The notes under the pieces are model-generated. The model had not been told where the DNA came from, searched no databases, and was given only the letters and a program-made list of their open reading frames with translations. Of a DNA stretch of 64,000 nt, positions 1 to 6,842 are shown piece by piece. Both the position numbers and the translations under genes were made by a program. The DNA lies in contig QMRV01000003.1 of NCBI GenBank assembly GCA_003649445.1, forward strand, positions 9,920-73,919, read 5' to 3'. This DNA comes from Thermoprotei archaeon. GTDB taxonomy: Archaea; Thermoproteota; Thermoprotei; Thermofilales; B15-G2. Positions within the stretch are counted from its first letter, which is position 1, and each line of letters starts with the position of its first letter.

Positions 1-221
1 GGTAAAATCCATTTAGTTAATCTTCGCGCAGCTAGCTTAACGTCCTCTTCAGTAACAGTTCTTCGTCCTGCATGTTTAGCAAGCTCTATTGCTTCTTTAG
101 CTATTTCATATGCTATCGCTTCAAGTACATCTCGAAGAACTATAGCTGCCCCGTTACTTACTCTCTCTGCTCCCGCCTTATGAATTATTCTATCTACAGG
201 AGCTAAAGGTATCTCTGGCAC
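1..221 (-). CDS. archaeal histone (partial, runs off the left edge)
   Basis: Reading the minus strand from a GTG at 221 gives a histone fold of the HMf/HTz type: an N-terminal [12 protein letters not shown] segment, then [14 protein letters not shown], a long central helix ([22 protein letters not shown]) and the [15 protein letters not shown] segment that precedes helix 3. About 73 codons are present; archaeal histones are usually 65-75 residues, so only the last few residues should be missing. It would dimerise and wrap DNA. It is divergent from S17e, with a 128-nt A/T-rich gap between them. Histones are absent from Sulfolobales but occur in some other Thermoproteota, which is useful for placing the organism. 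Confidence 0.9.
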   Translation of the reverse strand, partial: MPEIPLAPVDRIIHKAGAERVSNGAAIVLRDVLEAIAYEIAKEAIELAKHAGRRTVTEEDVKLAARRLTKWIL

Positions 222-349
222 ATTTTTATTCCACTTTCCTAAGCAATAAAACTATCTCTTTATCTAAAATAATACATGTTAAACTGCTCATTTAAAGACA
301 TAAAACGCCGGGAACAAATATATTAATACCTTAAACCAAAGATTGGTGT

Positions 350-550
350 ATGGGTAAAGTTAGACCGGGGTTCATTAAAAGACTAGCGCGAAAACTACTA
401 GAAACATATCCCGATAAATTCACTACAGACTTTGAGGCAAATAAAAGGCTAGTAGCTAAATTAACAAATATTCAGTCTAAAAGAGTACGCAATAGGGTCG
501 CCGGATACATAACACGTTTGGTTAAATTATCCGAGCGAGAACAAGTTTAA
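350..550 (+). CDS. rps17e: 30S ribosomal protein S17e
   Basis: A 66-residue basic protein beginning [24 protein letters not shown] with the typical S17e helical N-terminus and the [12 protein letters not shown] segment. It is a small-subunit ribosomal protein found in archaea and eukaryotes; the length matches archaeal versions. A TATA-like element (AATATATTAA, about 315-325) lies roughly 28 nt before the ATG, so the mRNA is probably leaderless or nearly so. A box C/D RNA candidate starts 17 nt after the stop codon and may be processed from the same transcript. Confidence 0.95.
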   Translation: MGKVRPGFIKRLARKLLETYPDKFTTDFEANKRLVAKLTNIQSKRVRNRVAGYITRLVKLSEREQV

Positions 551-566
551 AGTAATCTTGCCCCGA

Positions 567-617
567 GATGATGTCACTGACCTGCGCTGACAAATGATGA
601 CCTAAAAATCCTCTGAT
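567..617 (+). ncRNA. box C/D guide sRNA
   Basis: Box order and spacing fit an archaeal C/D sRNA: C box ATGATGT at 568-574 (one mismatch to RTGATGA), a 12-nt guide, D' box CTGA at 587-590, a 3-nt spacer, C' box ATGATGA at 594-600, a second 12-nt guide, and D box CTGA at 613-616. The guides are CACTGACCTGCG and CCTAAAAATCCT. It lies between S17e and the FKBP gene. Such RNAs bind L7Ae, Nop5 and fibrillarin and direct 2'-O-methylation. The targets were not identified. The terminal stem is short. Confidence 0.8.
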
Positions 618-684
618 CTTTTAATTCTCCTTCTGAAACTAGAGTAATAGTTATAAGCAGTTTCTAAAGTATGTGATGGGTACT

Positions 685-1461
685 ATGCCATTTAACGAGG
701 GAGACTATATCTTAATCGACTACATAGTAAAAGTCAAGGAAGACGACCGCGTTATAGATACGACAATAGAAGAAGAAGCTAAAAAGGCAGGAGTATACGA
801 GGAAGGAAAAGTCTATGGCCCAGAGCTAGTCATAATAGGCGAAGGCTGGATACTAAAGAGCGCAGAAGAAGAAATTAAGAAAATGAACGTTGGCGAAGAA
901 AAAACATTCGAAATACCTCCTGAAAAAGCGTTTGGTCAAAGAGATCCTTCAAAAATAAGAGTCGTCTCAATAAGAGATCTACAGCGGAGAAACATTAGAC
1001 CAAAGATAAATGAAATAATAAATTTCGACGGAAAGCCAGCTATAGTCAAGAGAATAGGTAGTGGAAGAGTAATCCTAGATTTTAATCACCCTCTAGCTGG
1101 AAAAACATTAGTATATACTGTAAAAGTAGTAAAGAAAATAGAAAAAACAGAAGATAAAATAAAAGAGTTAATTAGAAGAAGAATACATTTAATTGATTTA
1201 AACAAGGTAAACGTAACAATAGAAGACCACACAGCTACGGTATTATTACCGCTAGATCTACTATCTTACTCTAACATCAATTTAGCGTTAAGAGGAATAA
1301 TCAGAGATATAGATAGATACATAAAAGAAATTTCTGCTGTTAAAATAATATTTGAGGCTACATTCGAACGGGAAACTGCAGAAAAACCTAAAAAAGAAGA
1401 AGAGAAACCAGAAAAACCTGAATCAAAATCAGCGTCAGAAAAAGCAGCCACCACTGAGTGA
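685..1461 (+). CDS. FKBP-type peptidyl-prolyl isomerase, long archaeal form
   Basis: The N-terminal part (MPFNEGDYILIDYIVKVKEDDRVIDTT) is a SlyD-like FKBP core, interrupted by an insert-in-flap region (EIPPEKAFGQRDPSKI onward) and closed by FNHPLAGKTLVYTVKV, the usual end of the FKBP fold. A second domain of about 75 residues follows and then a Lys/Glu-rich tail, as in long archaeal FKBPs. It should act as a cytosolic prolyl isomerase and chaperone. A GTG and an ATG lie upstream in frame (673, 676), but the TATA box at about 651-656 predicts transcription starting near 679, so the ATG at 685 is preferred. Confidence 0.88.
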   Translation: MPFNEGDYILIDYIVKVKEDDRVIDTTIEEEAKKAGVYEEGKVYGPELVIIGEGWILKSAEEEIKKMNVGEEKTFEIPPEKAFGQRDPSKIRVVSIRDLQRRNIRPKINEIINFDGKPAIVKRIGSGRVILDFNHPLAGKTLVYTVKVVKKIEKTEDKIKELIRRRIHLIDLNKVNVTIEDHTATVLLPLDLLSYSNINLALRGIIRDIDRYIKEISAVKIIFEATFERETAEKPKKEEEKPEKPESKSASEKAATTE

Positions 1462-1529
1462 ATTTTATTAGTTTTTTAATGTAGAAAAAATTAATTAACT
1501 TTTAAGAGAAATATTGTAAGGCTAATAAT

Positions 1530-2180
1530 ATGCTGGGGGTTGAATTTATAAGACATAAGTTGTTTAAAGGCACAACAACTGTAGGCATCGTTTGCAAAGA
1601 CGGAGTGATAATGGCAACCGACCGTAGAGTAACCAGCGGCTTCTACATTTCGCATAAAAGAGGAAAGAAGATCCATAAAATAGACGACCATGTAGGAGTA
1701 ACAATAGCAGGAGTTGTGGCAGAAGCACAGTTCCTCGTAGATAGGCTCGCTAGCGAAGCTACTCTATATCGGCTCGAAAACAATAAGCCTATTCCACTGA
1801 AGTCAGTAGCATCGATAGCATCATCTCTACTTTTCAGTGCAAGGCCTTTCGTCATGGTAGTTCAGCTTATAATAGGAGGAGTAGATAACGAAGGCCCAGC
1901 CATATATGAGGTAGACTGGTTCGGCTCAACAACAAAAGAAGATAAATTCATTGCAACAGGATCAGGTTCTCCCTATGCTTTAGGAGTTCTTGAATCAGAA
2001 TATTCAAAAGATATACCGCTATCAGACGCCATTAAGCTGGCAGTAAAAGCAGTCTTTTCAGCAATGCAAAGAGACCCCGGCAGCGGCGAAGGCATAGATG
2101 TCGCATATGTATCTAAGGATAAAGGTTATAGGGAGCTATCTGAAGAAGAAATTAAGAAAATACTGTCTACCGCAAAGTAG
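1530..2180 (+). CDS. psmB: proteasome beta subunit (active, with propeptide)
   Basis: A 216-residue N-terminal-nucleophile hydrolase. The autoprocessing site is visible as FKG|TTTVGI, leaving Thr15 as the catalytic N-terminal residue after loss of a 14-residue propeptide. Asp31 and Lys47 correspond to Asp17 and Lys33 of the mature enzyme, so the active site is intact. It forms the inner rings of the 20S proteasome. aCPSF1 starts 12 nt downstream on the same strand, so the two are probably co-transcribed. Many Thermoproteota have a second, inactive beta subunit; this one is the active type. Confidence 0.95.
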   Translation: MLGVEFIRHKLFKGTTTVGIVCKDGVIMATDRRVTSGFYISHKRGKKIHKIDDHVGVTIAGVVAEAQFLVDRLASEATLYRLENNKPIPLKSVASIASSLLFSARPFVMVVQLIIGGVDNEGPAIYEVDWFGSTTKEDKFIATGSGSPYALGVLESEYSKDIPLSDAIKLAVKAVFSAMQRDPGSGEGIDVAYVSKDKGYRELSEEEIKKILSTAK

Positions 2181-2192
2181 AGGTATCTGATA

Positions 2193-4097
2193 ATGACGAC
2201 AGATTTTGTTTTAGCAAATATAAGAGAAACTATATTAAAAAATATTCCCCCAAACGTAGGAAAAGTAAAAATAGATTTTGAAGGACCTAAAATAGCAATA
2301 ATACTAGATAATCCACAGTCTCTCATAGAAAACGAAGATATTATTAAAAGAGTAGCAAAAACCATCAAGAAAAGAATAATTATCAAAGTAGACCCTGAAT
2401 CGCGGTTACCTGAAGAAAAAGCAAAGGAAGTAATATTAAACATAATTCCTCCTGAAGCTGAGGTTAAACATCTGTACTTTGACGAAAATACAGGCGAAGT
2501 TGAAATAGAGGCTCTGAAACCTGGATATGTTATAGGTAAGGAGGGAAAAAACTTAAGGCAAATAATACTGCTCACAGGCTGGCGCCCTAGAGTAGTTAGA
2601 ACTCCTCCGCTCGAATCTAAAACTATAAGAGAAGTAAGAAATATTTTAAGAGCTACATCTCCTGAAAGACAGAGATTTCTCAGAGACTTAGGCACCAAAA
2701 TACATAGATCGCCATTCTTCAAGACAAGCCGTGTGAGAATAATAGCATTAGGAGGATTCCAGGAAGTTGGTAGGAGCGCCATTTTAGTTCAAACAGATGA
2801 AAGCAATATACTATTGGACTGTGGAATTAAACCCTCGTTATCAGGAGACGAATATCCGTTCATATATATGCCGGAGTTTGATATAGATCAACTCGACGCC
2901 GTTATTGTAACTCATGCGCATTTGGATCACTGCGGTCTAGTACCGTATCTATTCAAGTACGGTTATAGAGGCCCAGTCTACTGTACGGCACCTACAAGAG
3001 ATCTTATGAAGTTACTACAAGAAGACTACATTCAAGTCTCTATTAAAGAAGGAAAAACTCCATTATACTCGAAAAAAGATATCTACGATGTAATATCACA
3101 CACAATAACTCTAGAGTACAGCGAAGTAACTGACATAGCTCCTGATGTTAAGCTAACATTACACGACGCTGGCCACATCTTAGGGTCTGCGATTGTACAC
3201 CTGCACATAGGTAACGGTCTTTGCAATATTGTGTACACAGGTGACTTCAAATTCGAACGAACAGCGCTTCTCGAAGCTGCAAACTACAAGTTCCCTAGAC
3301 TTGAAGTTCTTATAATGGAGTCGACTTACGGCGGTAGAGAAGACCGAGTACGCTCAAGAGAAGAAACAGAAAGAGAATTCATAGAAATATTAAATAGAAC
3401 GCTTTCAAGAGGAGGAAAAGTTCTGATTCCAGTTTTAGCTGTTGGAAGAGCTCAAGAAATAATGCTTGTCATAAGTAATGCTATGAAAAATAAACTCATA
3501 CCCGAAGTACCTGTATACATAGAGGGAATGATGAAAGAAGTAACAGCAATTCACCTAGCATATCCAGAATTTCTCTCAAGAGAAATGAGAGAAAAAATAT
3601 ATCATGACGAAAACCCATTCTTATCAGAATACTTCACTACAGTAGACGACCCTCAAAAACGCATAGAAGTAGCCGAAGGAGAGCCCTGTATAATTCTCGC
3701 AACATCCGGCATGCTCATGGGGGGCCCTGTCCTAGACTACCTAAGGCTTTTAGCCAGTGATCCCAAGAACTCCTTAGTATTTGTAAGCTACCAGATAGAA
3801 GGCACTCTCGGTAGAAGAATACTAGATGGTCAGCGCGAAATAGAGTCTGTAGACCCTACCGGAAAAATATCTTTAGTAAAGCTACAATTAGAAGTATACA
3901 GAGTTGAAGGATTTTCAGGACATAGCGATAGAAGACAGCTAATTAGATATGTGAATAGAGTCACTCCTAAACCAGAGAAAATAGTGCTCTGTCACGGAGA
4001 GAAAACAAAAGCCCAGAGCTTAGCCTCATTCATCAACAGTAGATTAAAAATACATGCAATAGCGCCGAGCAATCTTGAAGCTATAAGAGTAAGATAA
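2193..4097 (+). CDS. aCPSF1/FttA: KH and beta-CASP metallo-beta-lactamase nuclease, transcription termination factor
   Basis: A 634-residue protein with two N-terminal KH domains (GKEG loop near residues 115-118), a metallo-beta-lactamase domain with the zinc motif HAHLDH at 241-246, and a beta-CASP region ending in the FSGHSDRRQL and VLCHGE motifs. This is the archaeal CPSF73 orthologue that cleaves nascent RNA after U-rich tracts and releases RNA polymerase; it also has 5'-3' exonuclease relatives. The length fits the family (about 630-650). It probably shares a transcript with psmB. Confidence 0.95.
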   Translation: MTTDFVLANIRETILKNIPPNVGKVKIDFEGPKIAIILDNPQSLIENEDIIKRVAKTIKKRIIIKVDPESRLPEEKAKEVILNIIPPEAEVKHLYFDENTGEVEIEALKPGYVIGKEGKNLRQIILLTGWRPRVVRTPPLESKTIREVRNILRATSPERQRFLRDLGTKIHRSPFFKTSRVRIIALGGFQEVGRSAILVQTDESNILLDCGIKPSLSGDEYPFIYMPEFDIDQLDAVIVTHAHLDHCGLVPYLFKYGYRGPVYCTAPTRDLMKLLQEDYIQVSIKEGKTPLYSKKDIYDVISHTITLEYSEVTDIAPDVKLTLHDAGHILGSAIVHLHIGNGLCNIVYTGDFKFERTALLEAANYKFPRLEVLIMESTYGGREDRVRSREETEREFIEILNRTLSRGGKVLIPVLAVGRAQEIMLVISNAMKNKLIPEVPVYIEGMMKEVTAIHLAYPEFLSREMREKIYHDENPFLSEYFTTVDDPQKRIEVAEGEPCIILATSGMLMGGPVLDYLRLLASDPKNSLVFVSYQIEGTLGRRILDGQREIESVDPTGKISLVKLQLEVYRVEGFSGHSDRRQLIRYVNRVTPKPEKIVLCHGEKTKAQSLASFINSRLKIHAIAPSNLEAIRVR

Positions 4098-4205
4098 TTT
4101 TGTTTTTAGTCATAAAAATTCTTAGAAAACATCTATTTACTAAATTGATAAAAACGCAAGTTTTATAATAGTGAACAGAATACACCTTTTGCAAAGGTGC
4201 TTTAC

Positions 4206-4430
4206 ATGTCTAGCGAAATGCTTAATGAAGCTCTAGGTAACATGGTGTTAGTGAAACTCAAAGGCGGAAGAGAAGTTAGGGGAATTTTACGAAGCTTCGA
4301 TCAGCATTTAAACCTAGTATTAGATGAAGCAGAAGAAATTAAGGATAAAAAATCTAGAAAATTAGGAACTATAATTGTGAGAGGAGATAATGTAGTTCTT
4401 GTAAGTCCTGTATCGGTAACGGTGAAGTAG
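4206..4430 (+). CDS. Sm-like archaeal protein (LSm)
   Basis: About 74 residues with both Sm motifs: Sm1 ([31 protein letters not shown]) and Sm2 ([15 protein letters not shown]). It should form a heptameric RNA-binding ring. A GTG at 4197 is also in frame, but the AAAGGTG ribosome binding site at 4193-4199 sits six nt before the ATG at 4206, which decides the start. The L37e start codon follows the stop by one base, the usual archaeal LSm-L37e pair. Confidence 0.93.
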   Translation: MSSEMLNEALGNMVLVKLKGGREVRGILRSFDQHLNLVLDEAEEIKDKKSRKLGTIIVRGDNVVLVSPVSVTVK

Positions 4431-4431
4431 T

Positions 4432-4620
4432 ATGGTCAAAGGAACAACCTCATTTGGTAAAAAGAGCAAAGGAAAAACCCATATAAGATGTAGAAGATGC
4501 GGAAGACACGCATACCACGTGAGAAAGAAATACTGTGCAGCTTGCGGCTTTGGTCGATCTAAAAGAATGCGCAGATATTCGTGGCAAAACAAGAAATACA
4601 ACAGAGTTAGGTTAGTATAG
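4432..4620 (+). CDS. rpl37e: 50S ribosomal protein L37e
   Basis: A 62-residue basic protein with the L37e zinc ribbon: [21 protein letters not shown] gives two Cys-x2-Cys knuckles. It starts one base after the Sm-like protein stop, so translation is probably coupled. The last 9 nt overlap the convergent riboflavin kinase gene. Confidence 0.96.
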   Translation: MVKGTTSFGKKSKGKTHIRCRRCGRHAYHVRKKYCAACGFGRSKRMRRYSWQNKKYNRVRLV

Positions 4621-5289
4621 TCCTAAGTAAACCTTTACTACTACCGGATCTCCGTCTTTAATATTGAGGACTTTCCTAATACACAGGGGGGCTATTATCT
4701 CGATTATCTCAGGCCCATGATGTGTTCTCTCTATAAGAATTAATGCTCCTTTAACTTTATCATTTACTATAGCATAAAAGCACTTGGCTCCTCCGTATTT
4801 TCTCTTACCATTATAGTGTTCACTTATCTTTATTCCGCTAATATAATTCAAAATATTTTTTCTTTTTATACTATCACTATCTAGTTTAACATTAAAGGTC
4901 CCCGGATAAGGCTCAAATCCTAATTTTTCTTTAAACTGCTTATAGTAGAAGGGTAATGAGACGTAGTAGGCTCCTTCACCTAATCCTGATACAGCAGTGC
5001 CTCTCAGTATTACTACTTCATTAATTTTCTCGAAAATTTTCTTAAACTTTAAATAGTAGCTATAAAGTAAACTTAAACCTTTTTCACTTATCATAATATA
5101 TGTTCCCTCAATGGATTTTCTTCTAATAATTAAGTTTTCTTGCTCTAACTCTATTAACTTACGAGACGCAGACTGCTGAGAACATTTGATATACTTAGCT
5201 AGCTCACTAGTGCTTATTTTTACCGGAGAAAAAATTCCTCCCTTTAGCGATATTTTCATCAATATGTACACTTTCTCGTGCTCCTTCAC
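4612..5289 (-). CDS. ribK: CTP-dependent riboflavin kinase with N-terminal winged helix
   Basis: The C-terminal part has the archaeal RibK motifs: [39 protein letters not shown] and [15 protein letters not shown]. These enzymes phosphorylate riboflavin to FMN using CTP. The first 85 or so residues form a winged helix ([24 protein letters not shown]), so the protein may also repress its own genes, as proposed for this fusion family. It is the last gene of a leftward operon and overlaps the stop of the preceding gene by 4 nt. Confidence 0.92.
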   Translation of the reverse strand: MKEHEKVYILMKISLKGGIFSPVKISTSELAKYIKCSQQSASRKLIELEQENLIIRRKSIEGTYIMISEKGLSLLYSYYLKFKKIFEKINEVVILRGTAVSGLGEGAYYVSLPFYYKQFKEKLGFEPYPGTFNVKLDSDSIKRKNILNYISGIKISEHYNGKRKYGGAKCFYAIVNDKVKGALILIERTHHGPEIIEIIAPLCIRKVLNIKDGDPVVVKVYLGLY

Positions 5290-5915
5290 AGCAGTCTCCC
5301 CCTACTACAACACACATACTTATTAATGCTTCTAGCAATCATTTTTGCCACCTTAATTGGCTCTGGATGCTTTCCCTCTACAGTAAATTTATTAACTAAA
5401 TGCATGCATTCTCTAAAGTCAACACCAAAATATCTCACATAGACTATATGTCCTGTTCTAAGAGGTAATGGTACTCGTTTTCCATTTTTCCTGTAAACTT
5501 CTACTCTTTCTTTCCAGTCCGGAAAATTCTTTCTAATTATTTCCTCTAATCCTTTTGATTCTCTGTAGGTTACTGATATTACAGGAATTTTTACTGAGTT
5601 AAATACTTCGCTCAAATCTATTATGTTGTAGTAGCTTATAATTACACCATTTATTAAAATAAAGTTAATGTCATTTCTCCCAGTATTGTAATACATTCTT
5701 ATAACAGCTTTCGTAGAATCCATTCCTCCTACAGTTACTCTCTCTATGTAGACTCCATCTATTAGAAAGTCACTTCTCATAACTACTCCAACTAATACTG
5801 CATATTTGTTCTCTTTTCTAAAGCTTTCAGCTATTCCAAGACACCGTATAGCTTTTTTATATACGTTTATTTTCCTAAATTTACTGGTATTTTCATGTAT
5901 ATTCTTTTCAGCCAT
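5286..5915 (-). CDS. DUF99 / UPF0215 family protein (endonuclease V-like fold)
   Basis: A 209-residue protein with the DUF99 signature: a conserved N-terminal helix (KAIRCLGIAESF), VLVGVVMRSDFLIDGVYIERVTVGGMDST, the FILINGVIISYYNIIDL strand-helix, and a C-terminal IRKNFPDW and TGHIVYVRYFGVD. DUF99 proteins are archaeal and structurally related to endonuclease V and RNase H folds; a function has not been settled. The gene sits 10 nt after an unknown ORF and overlaps ribK by 4 nt, so it belongs to the same operon. Confidence 0.82.
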   Translation of the reverse strand: MAEKNIHENTSKFRKINVYKKAIRCLGIAESFRKENKYAVLVGVVMRSDFLIDGVYIERVTVGGMDSTKAVIRMYYNTGRNDINFILINGVIISYYNIIDLSEVFNSVKIPVISVTYRESKGLEEIIRKNFPDWKERVEVYRKNGKRVPLPLRTGHIVYVRYFGVDFRECMHLVNKFTVEGKHPEPIKVAKMIARSINKYVCCSRGRLL

Positions 5916-5925
5916 CCTTGCTTTA

Positions 5926-6465
5926 TTATGAGTAAATACTTCTTAATATATTAGCTCCTTCTTCACCGATTTCAACTATATTTTTTACGTTTCTAAAAAG
6001 TATTTTCATATAAAGGCTTTTATATGAGTACTCTTTATTACTGATAGGCTGAAATACAATACTTCTATTAAAATGAATTTTAAATAATGATAATAATTCA
6101 TTTAGCCACGAAATACATTTATTTAAATTATAGTTAATTATACTTGATTTATATACTATATCAATATCAGAAACTATTATTAAATATTTTTTTAACATAT
6201 GTTTTAGCGAGGTTAATGTGTGAACTAGTACCAGTAATTTGAGTAAATCATCTACAACTATAATAGATCCTTTATTCTTATTCTTACTTAAAATATTTTC
6301 AAAAACATCAAATAGAGGTGAAATAATTAAGAAATTTTCTGCAGTATTGTTTATGTATTTTAGAAAGGAGTTTACTACAGACTTTCGTAAATTCACATCA
6401 TATAGTAGTAGGCTAGGACCTTTTTCCACCAGTATTTTTCTCAAAGCACTTTCTTTATCTTGCAT
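5926..6465 (-). CDS. unrecognised protein, possibly a degenerate RecA-like fold
   Basis: A 179-residue protein that I do not recognise. It has alternating strands and helices (GPSLLLYDVNLR, NFLIISPLFDVFENIL, GSIIVVDDLLKLLVLVHTL, KYLIIVSDIDIVY). The IIVVDDLLKLL segment looks like a Walker B strand, but no Walker A loop is present. An inactive RecA-like ATPase domain is a guess. It overlaps the upstream membrane protein gene by 11 nt and is followed after 10 nt by the DUF99 gene. Confidence 0.65.
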   Translation of the reverse strand: MQDKESALRKILVEKGPSLLLYDVNLRKSVVNSFLKYINNTAENFLIISPLFDVFENILSKNKNKGSIIVVDDLLKLLVLVHTLTSLKHMLKKYLIIVSDIDIVYKSSIINYNLNKCISWLNELLSLFKIHFNRSIVFQPISNKEYSYKSLYMKILFRNVKNIVEIGEEGANILRSIYS

Positions 6466-6817
6466 ATATTTTTAGATAATATAGATAGCTTAACATTAGA
6501 AATGTTATTAGTAGAAGCAGCACCGATAATCCAGCCATTTTTAAAGACTCTTCAGTTTTCTTTTTTAACGCTGAATACATGTAAACTATGCTGAATGCCC
6601 CAAATATATAAGAAATTGCAGTAACTATGACTTCTGTTAAAGACTGATACAAATTGTGTTGTATGATAAATGCCTGAAGCTCTCTCGGCGATGCTACAAC
6701 AAGAGCGTATAAGATTCCTCCTAAAAGTAGTGCTGCAACGAAAATTATTACATAGGACAAAAATTTCGGTTCAAGCAGAGCTTCAAGATATCTTTTAGCA
6801 GTACCGATCATCTGCAT
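6455..6817 (-). CDS. small three-helix membrane protein, function unknown
   Basis: A 120-residue protein with three hydrophobic segments: about residues 20-42 (YVIIFVAALLLGGILYALVV), 62-84 (VIVTAISYIFGAFSIVYMYS) and 94-115 (AGLSVLLLLITFLMLSYLYY), with a basic linker KKKTEE between the second and third. No signal cleavage site is obvious. The size and topology recall small insertase-associated proteins of the EMC6 type, but I see no diagnostic residues. It lies 25 nt after the NrdD-like gene in the same leftward operon. Confidence 0.7.
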   Translation of the reverse strand: MQMIGTAKRYLEALLEPKFLSYVIIFVAALLLGGILYALVVASPRELQAFIIQHNLYQSLTEVIVTAISYIFGAFSIVYMYSALKKKTEESLKMAGLSVLLLLITFLMLSYLYYLKIYAR

Positions 6818-6842
6818 TCCCTCGTCTATTTTAATTCCGATA

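Noticed and set aside
2126..2782. 218-codon open frame on the minus strand
   Set aside because: It lies wholly opposite psmB and aCPSF1, has no family motif and is rich in Ser/Ile/Leu as expected for an antisense shadow.
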